A stretch of 64,000 nucleotides of DNA from Paenirhizobium naphthalenivorans (lineage in GTDB: Bacteria; Pseudomonadota; Alphaproteobacteria; Rhizobiales; Rhizobiaceae), in the NCBI RefSeq assembly GCF_007992095.1, contig NZ_BJZP01000001.1, forward strand, positions 310,001-374,000. The letters run 5' to 3'. A model generated the notes under the pieces. That model did not search any database and was not told the DNA's origin. It saw only the letters and a program-made list of their open reading frames with translations. Below are positions 28,560-37,329 of this stretch, one piece after another (position 1 is the first letter of the stretch; each line of letters starts with the position of its first letter). The translations under genes were made by a program, and so were the position numbers.

Positions 28560-29576
28560 ATGGCGACCGCAACCAATCCGCTTTCCGAACTCCTGGCCGA
28601 GAAGGGCGTGCTGCTCGCCGATGGTGCCACGGGGACCAATCTGTTTGCCATGGGGCTGGAGGCTGGCGAGGCGCCGGAACTCTGGAACGAGAGCCAGCCG
28701 GAAAAGATCACCAAACTGCATCAGGATTTCGTCGATGCCGGCGCCGACATCATCCTCACCAATTCCTTCGGCGGCACGCGTCACCGACTGAAGCTGCACA
28801 ATGCGCAGGGCCGGGTTTTCGCGCTGAACAAGAAGGCCGCCGAAATCGCCCGCGCCGTTGCCGACAAGGCGCCACGCAAGGTTATTGTCGCCGGCTCCGT
28901 CGGCCCGACCGGCGAGCTGCTGCAACCACTCGGCGCGATGACCTATGACGAGGCCGTCGCATCCTTCGCCGAACAGATGGAGGGTCTCAAGGCTGGCGGC
29001 GTCGACGTCGCCTGGATCGAGACCATGTCCTCGCCGGAGGAAATCCGTGCCGCGGCCGAAGCCGCTGTCAAGACCGGCCTGCCCTACACCTATACCGGCT
29101 CTTTCGATACCGCCGGAAAGACGATGATGGGGCTCGACCCGAAGGACATCCACGACGTGGCGAAAGACATCGGCTCTGGTCCGCTTGCCGTTGGCGCCAA
29201 TTGCGGCGTGGGTGCCTCCGACATTCTTTCGAGCCTGCTCGACATGACCGCCGCCGATCCGGCAGCGACTGTCATCGTCAAGGGCAATTGCGGCATCCCG
29301 GAATTTCGCGGCTCGGAGATCCATTACTCCGGTACGCCACCGCTGATGGCCGAATATGCCAGGCTGGCGCGCGACGCGGGCGCCAAGATTATCGGCGGCT
29401 GCTGCGGAACCTCCTGCGGCCATCTCGCCGCCATGCGCGCGGCGATCGACGGCTACACGCCGGGCCCCCGTCCGACGATCGAAACGATCGTCGACAAGAT
29501 CGGCCCGCTACGCAACAAGACGGCTGCGGAATCTGGCAATCAGGAAGGTGGCCGGCGCACGCGCCGTCGCGGCTGA
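28560..29576 (+). CDS. bmt: betaine-homocysteine S-methyltransferase
   Basis: A 338-residue zinc methyltransferase of the homocysteine S-methyltransferase family. Start LLADGATGTNLFAMGL and ILTNSFGGTRHRL are the homocysteine-binding strands. Zinc ligands are the Cys in GANCGVGA and the pair in GGCCGTSC. In Sinorhizobium meliloti a bmt gene of this type lets glycine betaine serve as a methyl donor for methionine. It follows the importer operon with a 124-bp gap. The last 11 residues (QEGGRRTRRRG) form a basic tail unrelated to the catalytic domain, and similar tails occur in other enzymes of this region. Confidence 0.88.
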   Translation: MATATNPLSELLAEKGVLLADGATGTNLFAMGLEAGEAPELWNESQPEKITKLHQDFVDAGADIILTNSFGGTRHRLKLHNAQGRVFALNKKAAEIARAVADKAPRKVIVAGSVGPTGELLQPLGAMTYDEAVASFAEQMEGLKAGGVDVAWIETMSSPEEIRAAAEAAVKTGLPYTYTGSFDTAGKTMMGLDPKDIHDVAKDIGSGPLAVGANCGVGASDILSSLLDMTAADPAATVIVKGNCGIPEFRGSEIHYSGTPPLMAEYARLARDAGAKIIGGCCGTSCGHLAAMRAAIDGYTPGPRPTIETIVDKIGPLRNKTAAESGNQEGGRRTRRRG

Positions 29577-29601
29577 CCGCGCCTTGATAAGTGCCGCTCA
29601 G

Positions 29602-29625
29602 TGGCGCCGGATCAGGCCGGCGCCA
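29602..29625. terminator. bidirectional-type hairpin between convergent bmt and glycosyltransferase genes
   Basis: TGGCGCCGG and CCGGCGCCA form a perfect 9-bp stem with a 6-base loop. It overlaps the stop of the minus-strand gene. U-runs are lacking on both sides. Confidence 0.45.
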
Positions 29626-30634
29626 TAACCGCCTTGAAGAAGGCGACGTAACGATCCTTCAGGCCCGGCTGCAGCCGGTCGATCATCATCAAGGCAATCT
29701 GGAACGCGACGAAGCTGTCATTCTCATCGACCGCCATCGTCGCGAGATGGCGCAGCGTGCCATCGTAATCCTGCGGCGCGTTGGCAACGCCCGTGATGAA
29801 ACTCGCGAGCAGTCGGTTGTTCACGATCCGGGCAAGGCGTTGGCGCTCGGCCGGCGGCACAGGACTTCCGGAACGCATGACGAGCACAAAGACATCGAGA
29901 TAAAGCAGCAGACCGTGGAACTTGGCAGCGTCCGCCGGCAGTCCGGCGCTCCGGTAGAGATCGGCATTTGACTGACCGGTCTTTTGCGCAGAATCCCAGT
30001 TGCTCATATTGTAACGGAAAACCGTGCCCGGATCGTGCGCCATCTTGCCATAGCAGATCATTGTTACAATGATCGCCCAGTCGCAGTACAATCCCTTGGT
30101 CGGGTGGTATTCCAGGAAGTCATGCATCATGGAATTAAAGACGTCGCGACGGAAGATGCTATAGTACAGGCTGTTGTTGCCCTTTGCCCCGGAACTATAC
30201 TGGGCGATCCGCTCGCCCGGGTCCTCTGCGGTCAATGCGAAGGCCTTGGCTTCCATGTCTCCGCGCGCCACCGAAAAGGGAATGCTGACCGGCAAAACGC
30301 CCACGTAATCGTAGGGCAGGCTCGCCAGATCGAAGGCCGGCATGCCCTCGACGGCGCGGATCTCGTCGTCATCGCCCATCGGCATAATGAAGGCCGTTGT
30401 CGCGGCATTGAGCGCCAGGCGTAAATTTTCGGACAGCGTGGCATTTCCGGCGTCGATCAGCGTCAGCCGGGGCGAAAGGCCCTCAAGATAGGCCCGCTTT
30501 TCGGCATCACCGGAGTTGTCGGAGATGATCAGCAGCGCGTCGCGTGCCTCGCAATAGGCCAACGCGCTATCGATCGCCGCACGCGCCTCGGCGAGATTGC
30601 GATTGCTCGGCATACAAATGGACAATTCAGGCAT
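29612..30634 (-). CDS. family-2-like glycosyltransferase
   Basis: A 340-residue protein with a GT-A start: PELSICMPSNRNLAEARAAIDSALAY, ALLIISDNSGD, then the probable DxD-like acidic motif in IMPMGDDDEIRA. The C-terminal half is less typical and includes KGNNSLYYSIFRRDVF and KGLYCDWAIIVTMICYG, resembling acceptor-side regions of polysaccharide or protein glycosyltransferases. No membrane helix. It is divergent from the GT41-type gene at 30852. The two may act on a common surface target, but this is not shown by the sequence. Confidence 0.75.
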   Translation of the reverse strand: MPELSICMPSNRNLAEARAAIDSALAYCEARDALLIISDNSGDAEKRAYLEGLSPRLTLIDAGNATLSENLRLALNAATTAFIMPMGDDDEIRAVEGMPAFDLASLPYDYVGVLPVSIPFSVARGDMEAKAFALTAEDPGERIAQYSSGAKGNNSLYYSIFRRDVFNSMMHDFLEYHPTKGLYCDWAIIVTMICYGKMAHDPGTVFRYNMSNWDSAQKTGQSNADLYRSAGLPADAAKFHGLLLYLDVFVLVMRSGSPVPPAERQRLARIVNNRLLASFITGVANAPQDYDGTLRHLATMAVDENDSFVAFQIALMMIDRLQPGLKDRYVAFFKAVMAPA

Positions 30635-30851
30635 TCAAAGGCTCCGTCCGGCAAGGCGCCCCACGCGGCACGCGCAGATTATCGGTTTTTTGGCGCGAAT
30701 CGGCGACCAAAAGTCAGTTCAACCTTTCTACTCGCACATGGCCTGTCAACCGAACCCCGATGCGACGGGGCACCCGGCTCCAGCCTTGGATAAGGCTCGG
30801 GCCCTAGCCTGCGGCAGGTTTCCAAGAGAGTTCACGGAAGTACTGCCCAGA

Positions 30852-32576
30852 ATGCCTATGCCCAAAGGACTGCCGGACGCGATCAACGCTTACAAGGCCG
30901 GACGCTACCAACAGTGCCTTGCGCGCCTTTTGCCCCTCCTCGGCAAGGCATCTGCTGACGCCAAGCTGGTGTTGATGGCGGCCCAATGCCATGTCAAGCT
31001 CGGCAATAGCGAAAAGGCGGCGGATTTCTACGCGCGTGCGGCCAACCTCGATTCGGCAAACGCCCGGATGCTCCGCCTTCTGGCAGCCCGCAGCTACAGG
31101 CTGGCCCGGCGTCGAGCGCCAGCGCTCATGCTCGCCCGTCAGGCGGCCCGCGGCGGCCCTTTCGACCTTGAGGCGGAACACACCTATCGCGGCCTGCTAC
31201 GCGAACTCCTGTGCCTGGAGGAATGCGAAGCCGAGGATATGCGGATGCTGGAGCGGATGAAGTCCGGCGAAGCGGCGGCCTTCGCCGTCGACGACCCACA
31301 CGACCATATCATGTGGTGCGATGACGAGAGTCTCAACGCCCGCATCACCCGCATGCCCGGAGGAACCGCCTTCACCCCGCAATCGCGCGTGGCAAGACGA
31401 ACGATGCCGCACCGGTTCGCCGACAAGATCCGTATCGGCTATCTGTCCAACGACGTCTGCGACCAGCATGCGACCATGCGGCTGCTCCAAGGCGTGCTCA
31501 TGGCCCATGATCGCGAAAAATTCGACATAACCGTATTCTGCTACACCGACGACGGCGTCCTTTCGGTCGACCAGGGCATGCGTCAACATTACGGGACCAT
31601 CGTACCGATCCGCACCCTCGACGACGAGCAGGCCGCCGAGGCGATCCGCGAACACGGCATCGACATCCTCGTTGACCTCAAGGGCCATACCAAGGACGCT
31701 CGCATCAACCTCGTCAATCGCGGATTGGCGCCGATCCAGGTCGCCTATCTGGGCTTTCCCGGTTGTGGAACCGGCATCGACTGCGACTACGTGATCGGCG
31801 ACGGAATCGTAACGCCTGACACATCGAAACCCTATTACCACGAGAAGCTCTGCCGTCTCCCGGACTGCTATCAGGCCAATGATCGTGAGCACCGTGCCTT
31901 GCCGCCAGCGGCATCGCGGGAGGGTCTTGGCCTGCCCCAGGACGCCTTCGTCATCGCCTCGTTCAACGCCGTGCGCAAGATTTCGGCCCGCACGGCAAGG
32001 CTCTGGGCTCGTATCCTTGTCGCCATCCCGGACGCCATCTTGTGGATGATGTGTGACGACGTCGATGCACAGGCGAATTTTTCCGCCTACATGGCTGGTC
32101 AGGGCGTCGCCACCGACCGCATCCACTATGCCCGCCGCGCCGACTATCCCGCGCATGTCGCCCGCCTTCAGGCGGCCGACATCGCCGTCGACACCTTTCC
32201 GACCAACGGGCATACAACGACCTCCGACAAGCTCTGGGCCGGCCTTCCCGTCCTGACCTGCAAGGGCCACAACTTCACCTCCCGCGTGTCGGAAAGCCTG
32301 CTTAACGCGGTCGGCATGGCCGAATTGGTGGCCGAGGACGAGGACGGTGTGGTCGAGCTCGGCATCGCCCTTGCCCGCGACCGCGACCGCCTTGCTGACA
32401 TCCGTGCCCGCCTCGCCGCCAATCGGCTTGTGGAACCATTGTTCGATACGGAGCGCTTCACCCGCCACCTCGAACGGGCCTACGAAATGATGGTCGAGCG
32501 CGAGAAACAGGGACTGGAACCGGACCATATCGACGTGCCGCGGCTGGAGGCGCCATGGACCTCCACTCCAGCCTGA
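30852..32576 (+). CDS. SPINDLY/O-GlcNAc-transferase-like (GT41) protein with TPR repeats
   Basis: A 574-residue protein. The N-terminal 170 residues carry TPR-like helices (AINAYKAGRYQQCLARLLPLLGK, AQCHVKLGNSEKAADFYARAANLD). The catalytic GT41 region begins at RIGYLSNDVCDQHATMRLLQGVL and includes IDILVDLKGHTKDARI, PIQVAYLGFPGCGTGIDCDY, FVIASFNAVRKIS and DTFPTNGHTTTSDKLWAGLPVLTCKG, all hallmarks of the OGT family. These enzymes transfer GlcNAc or another sugar to Ser/Thr of proteins. I chose ATG 30852; the frame stays open further upstream but without domain sequence. The protein substrate is unknown. Confidence 0.87.
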   Translation: MPMPKGLPDAINAYKAGRYQQCLARLLPLLGKASADAKLVLMAAQCHVKLGNSEKAADFYARAANLDSANARMLRLLAARSYRLARRRAPALMLARQAARGGPFDLEAEHTYRGLLRELLCLEECEAEDMRMLERMKSGEAAAFAVDDPHDHIMWCDDESLNARITRMPGGTAFTPQSRVARRTMPHRFADKIRIGYLSNDVCDQHATMRLLQGVLMAHDREKFDITVFCYTDDGVLSVDQGMRQHYGTIVPIRTLDDEQAAEAIREHGIDILVDLKGHTKDARINLVNRGLAPIQVAYLGFPGCGTGIDCDYVIGDGIVTPDTSKPYYHEKLCRLPDCYQANDREHRALPPAASREGLGLPQDAFVIASFNAVRKISARTARLWARILVAIPDAILWMMCDDVDAQANFSAYMAGQGVATDRIHYARRADYPAHVARLQAADIAVDTFPTNGHTTTSDKLWAGLPVLTCKGHNFTSRVSESLLNAVGMAELVAEDEDGVVELGIALARDRDRLADIRARLAANRLVEPLFDTERFTRHLERAYEMMVEREKQGLEPDHIDVPRLEAPWTSTPA

Positions 32577-32637
32577 CGGCCGAAATCGAATGCATCAAGC
32601 CTTAGCTCAAGGCGACCAGAAGAAGAAGGAGCCCCCA

Positions 32638-32985
32638 ATGCCAGAGAACCAGACCACATCGATCGATACCGTCGCCGACAAGCTTCGCGGCCTTGACGGG
32701 GCCGGCCAGTCCTTCCTCCAGCTTCTGTTTGAGAATCCGGTGCAGGACAACCTTCTGTTCGACGGACTGGCGCTCTATCTCGACCGCGAGAGCGAGGCGC
32801 CCTTTCTCAACTCGCTCAGGCTCGAGCGCTGCGGCGAATGGCTTGGCAATGCCGCGCCCGGCCGCTTGCAGGTCCGCCTGATGGAAGCCGCGCGCTCCAG
32901 CCAGCATCCGGCCTATCTCGCCTTGCGCGCCGGTCTTGTCCGCTCCGGCGGGCTGGAACGCGCCTATCCCAAGGCAGCGGTCTGA
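32638..32985 (+). CDS. hypothetical protein downstream of GT41 gene
   Basis: A 115-residue protein I do not recognise. It is soluble and largely helical, with FLQLLFENPVQDNLLFDGLALYLDRESEAPFL in the middle. AAGGAG precedes the ATG by 7 bases, and it lies 61 bases after the GT41 gene, so it is probably in the same transcript and may be an accessory of that enzyme. A short terminator follows immediately. Confidence 0.65.
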   Translation: MPENQTTSIDTVADKLRGLDGAGQSFLQLLFENPVQDNLLFDGLALYLDRESEAPFLNSLRLERCGEWLGNAAPGRLQVRLMEAARSSQHPAYLALRAGLVRSGGLERAYPKAAV

Positions 32986-33005
32986 CCGGCCACTGCCGGA
33001 TTTTT
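32986..33005 (+). terminator. intrinsic terminator after the GT41 operon
   Basis: CCGGC-CACT-GCCGG stem-loop followed by ATTTTT, starting directly after the stop codon of the 115-residue gene. Confidence 0.6.
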
Positions 33006-33751
33006 CAGCGCACAGTGCCGATCACCGCGATGATCGGCCCAAGCGGAAACAGCCCATCCCGCCGTGACGTACCGGCGACGTAGAGGCTGGAAATTGTTCC
33101 ATCGAGATAAAGGGCATTTCGGCAACCGAGCTGATCGCGAAACAAGAGGGCGAAGTCATAGAAACGCACGGGCGCCTCCGAGATCACCATCTGTACTCTG
33201 CCCTTTTCGTCCACTCCGATGCCGTTGCGGATCTTCAGACTGTCGCTGTCGGGCAGAAACCGCGGATGAATCTCACCATCGATGACCAGCATCGGTCCTG
33301 ACTGGGTGGCATAGTCGGGGGCAATCCTCTCCCTGAGATAAAGCGACGTTTCCGCCACCCCTGCCCGCCCGCCCTTCAACCAAAAGACGCCGTTTGGCAA
33401 CAGGTGGAAATTCCCCCAGCCGGACTTGGTGCTGATCGCCTGACGCTCGAACCCGTGCTCGACAAACAGGCCGACCGGCGACAGGTCCGGCTGATACATG
33501 CCGCCGTTCATTGCCGCGATCAGATAATGGCGTTCCTTCCACAATTGCCGGCTGAGGGAATCAAAGCCGCCGAAGGGCCTTCCCTCGGGGTCGAGGTGAT
33601 AGATTCGCATCAGCGAAACCGCGGGATCGAAACTGCATAGCGTATAAGAAATGCCGCTTTGCGTCTTTGTCGCGCATACTTCATCGGCTGGCGCACCTGA
33701 CGCCTGCGATAGCGGAAGAAGGCAGAACAATATCATGAAAATCAGTGGCAT
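33005..33751 (-). CDS. phosphodiester glycosidase (NAGPA/DUF2233) family, exported
   Basis: A 248-residue protein with a signal peptide (LIFMILFCLLPLSQASGAPA). Motifs of the phosphodiester-glycosidase family are visible: LIAAMNGGMYQPDLSPVGLFVE, NGVFWLKGG, SGPMLVIDGEIHP, RNGIGVDEKGRVQMVISE and NALYLDGTISSLY. Family members split N-acetylglucosamine phosphodiesters in polysaccharides or teichoic-type polymers. In the periplasm of a Gram-negative cell its substrate is unclear. It stands alone, convergent with the GT41 operon. Confidence 0.88.
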   Translation of the reverse strand: MPLIFMILFCLLPLSQASGAPADEVCATKTQSGISYTLCSFDPAVSLMRIYHLDPEGRPFGGFDSLSRQLWKERHYLIAAMNGGMYQPDLSPVGLFVEHGFERQAISTKSGWGNFHLLPNGVFWLKGGRAGVAETSLYLRERIAPDYATQSGPMLVIDGEIHPRFLPDSDSLKIRNGIGVDEKGRVQMVISEAPVRFYDFALLFRDQLGCRNALYLDGTISSLYVAGTSRRDGLFPLGPIIAVIGTVR

Positions 33752-33951
33752 GAGCGGCCCAGGTTAAAGTCAGCTGTAAGGATAGCAATCTGCCAGCGGC
33801 AGTCCATTCAATTCAAGCAATTAACGAAGTATTCGCTCCATTTACGACTCATTAACCATCCCTGCCAACCATGCCGGTCAGGCAGCATGAAACCGCGCTG
33901 CAACCTGGAGCGATGACTTGGCTCGGACCTTTATTTCATGAAGGAAAAGAT

Positions 33952-34653
33952 ATGCCAGTACTGACATTTGCCAACACCAAGGGCGGCGCCGGCAAGACCA
34001 CGGCGGCCCTCATTCTCGCCTGCGAACTTGCCGGACGCGGCAATCGCGTCACTATCCTCGACGCAGACCCGCGCGGCTGGATCAGCCGCTGGCACGCCGT
34101 GGCCGGCGCCAGCAGCCTGATTTCGGTCGCTCCGGTGACCGAGGAGACGATTGAGGCATTAACCGCCAAGGCCAGGAAGCGCGGCGGTTATATCCTCATC
34201 GATCTGCCCTCCAGTCACGACGCCCTTCTCGCCAAGGCCGTGGGCCTTGCCGATCATGTGCTGATTCCCGTGCAGGGCTGTGCCATGGACGCCCATGGCG
34301 GCGCCGAAGTGCTTGAACTGCTCAAGGAGCTCGATGTGTCCTGTGGCGTGACGATCCCGCATTCAGTGGTGCTCACCCGCGTCAACGCCGCCGTCACCAC
34401 CCGCGCCCTGCAGGCCGCCAAGGACCTGCTCGCCAGCCGGGGCATTGCCACGCTGTCGACCCCGATCGCCGAGCGCGCAGCCTATCGCGACGTCTTCGAC
34501 AAGGGCGGCCTGTTGCAGGCGATGAACCCGGCCGAAGTGTCCAATCTTTCCAAAGCCCTGCATAACGCCGCACAACTCACCGACGAGATCGTCGCGCTCA
34601 TGCCGCAAAAAGCCGCTCCGCGCAAACCTGTGGCCAAAAAGATCGCGGCTTAG
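33952..34653 (+). CDS. ParA/MinD-type ATPase without ParB partner
   Basis: A 233-residue deviant Walker ATPase. The P-loop reads NTKGGAGKTTAALILACELA with the signature Lys, and DADPRGWISRW and YILIDLPSSHDALL give Walker A' and B. The protein ends in a basic Ala/Lys/Pro tail. AAGGAAAAG lies just upstream of ATG 33952. No ParB gene or centromere-like repeat is next to it. Orphan ParA proteins position other cargo, such as chemotaxis clusters, microcompartments or conjugation machines; the partner here is unknown. It lies convergent to the 4Fe-4S/MttB unit. Confidence 0.85.
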   Translation: MPVLTFANTKGGAGKTTAALILACELAGRGNRVTILDADPRGWISRWHAVAGASSLISVAPVTEETIEALTAKARKRGGYILIDLPSSHDALLAKAVGLADHVLIPVQGCAMDAHGGAEVLELLKELDVSCGVTIPHSVVLTRVNAAVTTRALQAAKDLLASRGIATLSTPIAERAAYRDVFDKGGLLQAMNPAEVSNLSKALHNAAQLTDEIVALMPQKAAPRKPVAKKIAA

Positions 34654-34688
34654 AAACGGAGCCGCGCAAGGCCGCCTGCCCCTCTCTA

Positions 34689-35393
34689 TCAGGATGGCGG
34701 GCCAAGCGCTTCCATATGGAAGCGCAATTGGCCTTCCGGATAGCAAAATTGCGCGCCGACCGGACAGGCGGCGCGCGCCAGGCAACCGGCGTGCATACAG
34801 GCGGAATGCCCCGCGTCGCCCAGTAGCTCCTGACGGCAGGCCGCGACATCGAAATGCGCGGCCGTCACCGCCCCGGCCGGACAGGCGTTCAGGCAGGCCT
34901 TGGTGCGACAGCTTTCGCAAGGATGCGCATTTGGTGGACTATCGAGCGCGCCCTCCGGCAGGGTCTCGGCAAAGCCAAGGGCTCCCCGATAGCCGTGCCA
35001 GAGCCCGTAGGCCGGATGAATGAGAATGCCGAGCGGCGAAGCCTTGAGGCCCTCCGCCATGATCGCCCAGCGCTGGAACGGCTGGTACGGCGGATCGGAC
35101 GGATAATAGGCGGTCCCGCCGGTCATCGTGGCCAAGGCGCCGATCCGTTGCTTAGACCAGCGATCGAGCGGATGCGCCCCACCGCGGTCCGGCTGCGTTT
35201 CGCGCCACTCGCTGAAGGCCCGCCACAGCGAACCGCCGACGTTGCCGATCAGGAGCACAGTGTGCGCCTTTCCTCCGTCGGCCAGAACCGGAGCGCCCGC
35301 GCCGCGGTCAAAGCGTGCGACACCGCGCGAATGCAGGCCATGCGGCGCGAGCTGCGCGGCGATCTCGGCCAGCAAACGCGAAAGGTCACTCAC
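34689..35393 (-). CDS. 4Fe-4S ferredoxin-type protein linked to the corrinoid methyltransferase cluster
   Basis: A 234-residue protein. The C-terminal third has clustered cysteines (HPCESCRTKACLNACPAG, then ACRQELLG, SACMHAGCLARAACPVG), enough for two iron-sulfur clusters, though the second is not a standard CxxCxxCxxxC. The N-terminal part (residues 1-150) is unlike simple ferredoxins and contains HPAYGLWHGYRGALGF. The architecture recalls QueG/reductive-dehalogenase-type proteins, but I cannot confirm a corrinoid site. It follows the MttB-family gene by 101 bases on the same strand. I infer a role in electron supply for reducing Co(II) corrinoid. Confidence 0.7.
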   Translation of the reverse strand: MSDLSRLLAEIAAQLAPHGLHSRGVARFDRGAGAPVLADGGKAHTVLLIGNVGGSLWRAFSEWRETQPDRGGAHPLDRWSKQRIGALATMTGGTAYYPSDPPYQPFQRWAIMAEGLKASPLGILIHPAYGLWHGYRGALGFAETLPEGALDSPPNAHPCESCRTKACLNACPAGAVTAAHFDVAACRQELLGDAGHSACMHAGCLARAACPVGAQFCYPEGQLRFHMEALGPPS

Positions 35394-35494
35394 CGCGACC
35401 CCTCATATTTATAGTGCGGTCGCCAGACCGATTCCTGGATCATGTCCGCGACTCGCGCCGCTCCGCCTTGCTCCCTGGCGGGACCGGGATCCTT

Positions 35495-37066
35495 TCAGGT
35501 GAAAGCGTCCGGCATGGAGTCCTTGCGCTTGGCGATATAGGCCGTCAGCGCCTCGTCAATGCCCGGATCGAGTGGCGGCGCCTCGTAGTTGTCGAGCCAG
35601 GAGCGGCAGAGGGTATTGGCGCGGTCCTCGATGCGCTTGCGCCCCTCGATCTCCCACTGCTCGAAGGAATTGTTGTCGGCAAGCGCCGAGCGGTAGAAGG
35701 CCGTCTGGAAATTCGCCTGGGTATGGGCGCAACCGAGATAGTGGGCGCCCGGTCCGACCTCGCGGATGGCATCCATCGCCTGGCCACTTTCCGACAGATC
35801 CACACCCATCGCCATTTTCTGCATCATGCCGAGCTGGTCCTGGTCGATCATGAACTTCTCGTAGCAGGCGGAAAGACCACCCTCCAGCCAGCCGGCGGCG
35901 TGGAGCACGAAGTTGGTGCCGGCGAGCAGCGTCACGTTGAGCGTATTGGCGCTCTCGTGAGCGGCTTGCGCATCCGGAACCTTCGAAGCGCAGAGCGAGC
36001 CGCCGGTACGAAACGGCAGACCGAGGCGCCGCGCCAGCTGGGCGGCGCCATAGGAGACGAGCGCCGGTTCCGGCGTGCCGAAGGTCGGCGCCCCCGATTG
36101 CATCGAAATCGAGGCGGCAAAAGTACCGAACAGCACCGGCGCGCCCTTGCGCACCAGCTGGGTGAAGGCAGCACCCGCCAGCACTTCGGCCAGAATCTGG
36201 GTGAGCGTACCGGCGACCGTCACCGGGCTCATCGCGCCCGACAGGATGAAGGGTGAAAGCACGCAGGCCTGATTGTGGCGGGCGTAGACCTTGGCCGCCC
36301 CGAGCATGGTCTCGTCGAAGACCATCGGCGAATTGGCGTTGATCAGGTTGAGCATGACGCAGTTGTTCTCGACGAAGTCGTCGCCGAACACCAGCTTGGC
36401 CATGGCGACCGAATCCTCGGCCCGTTCCGGCGCTGTGACCGACCCCATGAACGGCTTGTCGGAATATTTGATATGGCTGTAGACCATGTCGAGGTGGCGC
36501 TTGTTCACCGGAATGTCGACCGGCTCGCAGACCGTGCCGCCCGACGAATGGATCGACGGCGCCATGTAGGCGAGCTTGACGAAATTGCGGAAGTCCTCGA
36601 GCGTCGCATAGCGGCGATTGCCGTCGAGATCGCGGACGAAGGGAGAACCGTAGACCGGGGCAAAGACCGTCGCATTGCCGCCGATGCGCACGCTGCGCTC
36701 CGGATTGCGGGCATGCCAGGTAAACTCCGAGGGCGCGGTCTTCAGCAGTTCACGGCACAGGCCCTTGGGAAAGTGCACCCGCTCGCCCCTGACGTCCGCG
36801 CCGGCCTGTCGCCACATCTCGAGCGCTTCAGCATCGTCACGGAACTCGATGCCGATCTCTTCCAGAACAATATCGGCGTTGCGCTCGATGATCGACAGGC
36901 CTTCTTCGTCGAGCACCTCGTAGACTGGGATCTTGCGCTGGATATAGGGCATGGACGGCCCGGCGCCGCCACCGCTGCGCGACGCGCGGCGCGCGGCGGC
37001 CCCACGGCCTTCGCTGCGGGTTCGACGGCCCGCGCCGGCGCCGGTCTCTGCTGTGATCTCGTCCAT
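35495..37066 (-). CDS. MttB-superfamily corrinoid methyltransferase (non-pyrrolysine type)
   Basis: A 523-residue TIM-barrel methyltransferase of the trimethylamine-methyltransferase (MttB) superfamily. It has YEVLDEEGLSIIERNADIVLEEIGIEF, FAPVYGSPFVRD, MVYSHIKYSDKPFMGSV and REVGPGAHYLGCAHTQ. The frame is uninterrupted, so there is no in-frame amber codon and no pyrrolysine. Such members demethylate quaternary amines (MtgB of Desulfitobacterium uses glycine betaine; MtpB of Eubacterium uses proline betaine). Substrate here is unknown. Residues 13-36 are an Arg/Gly/Ala-rich leader (GRRTRSEGRGAAARRASRS) before the catalytic domain. The gene is divergent from its probable corrinoid partner. Confidence 0.9.
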   Translation of the reverse strand: MDEITAETGAGAGRRTRSEGRGAAARRASRSGGGAGPSMPYIQRKIPVYEVLDEEGLSIIERNADIVLEEIGIEFRDDAEALEMWRQAGADVRGERVHFPKGLCRELLKTAPSEFTWHARNPERSVRIGGNATVFAPVYGSPFVRDLDGNRRYATLEDFRNFVKLAYMAPSIHSSGGTVCEPVDIPVNKRHLDMVYSHIKYSDKPFMGSVTAPERAEDSVAMAKLVFGDDFVENNCVMLNLINANSPMVFDETMLGAAKVYARHNQACVLSPFILSGAMSPVTVAGTLTQILAEVLAGAAFTQLVRKGAPVLFGTFAASISMQSGAPTFGTPEPALVSYGAAQLARRLGLPFRTGGSLCASKVPDAQAAHESANTLNVTLLAGTNFVLHAAGWLEGGLSACYEKFMIDQDQLGMMQKMAMGVDLSESGQAMDAIREVGPGAHYLGCAHTQANFQTAFYRSALADNNSFEQWEIEGRKRIEDRANTLCRSWLDNYEAPPLDPGIDEALTAYIAKRKDSMPDAFT

Positions 37067-37329
37067 CTTGCGTTTCCTCGTTGTGCGCGTTCCAGCGCCG
37101 TTTTCCCATGCGTATGCTAATCCAAAATTGAAGGGAAACCTTCCTTAATGCGCCAACGGCTTGCATGAGACAGACATCAGAGCACCGCGCTGGACCGGCC
37201 GTCGTTTTTCGCGCGCAGCGGCGTCGCTTTCAAAAAGAAGTTTTCGCGAACTTGAGGTTTAACTGTCGTTGAGGCAGTCTTTTTGCAGACAGCGCTCACA
37301 ATCGCGCAACACCAGCCGGGATGCACCCC
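37067..37329. promoter_or_regulatory. divergent promoter region of MttB-type and corrinoid-protein genes
   Basis: The 263-base gap contains a GAAGG-GAAA-CCTTC tetraloop hairpin at 37130-37143 and the sequence CGTCGCTTT at 37222-37230. That 9-mer recurs as half of the dyad upstream of the MetV-MetF operon (41362-41370). It may be a site for a shared regulator. Confidence 0.5.

Noticed and set aside
35495-37066. Possible pyrrolysine (in-frame amber) methyltransferase
   Set aside because: The 523-residue frame has no internal TAG, so this is the non-pyrrolysine type.
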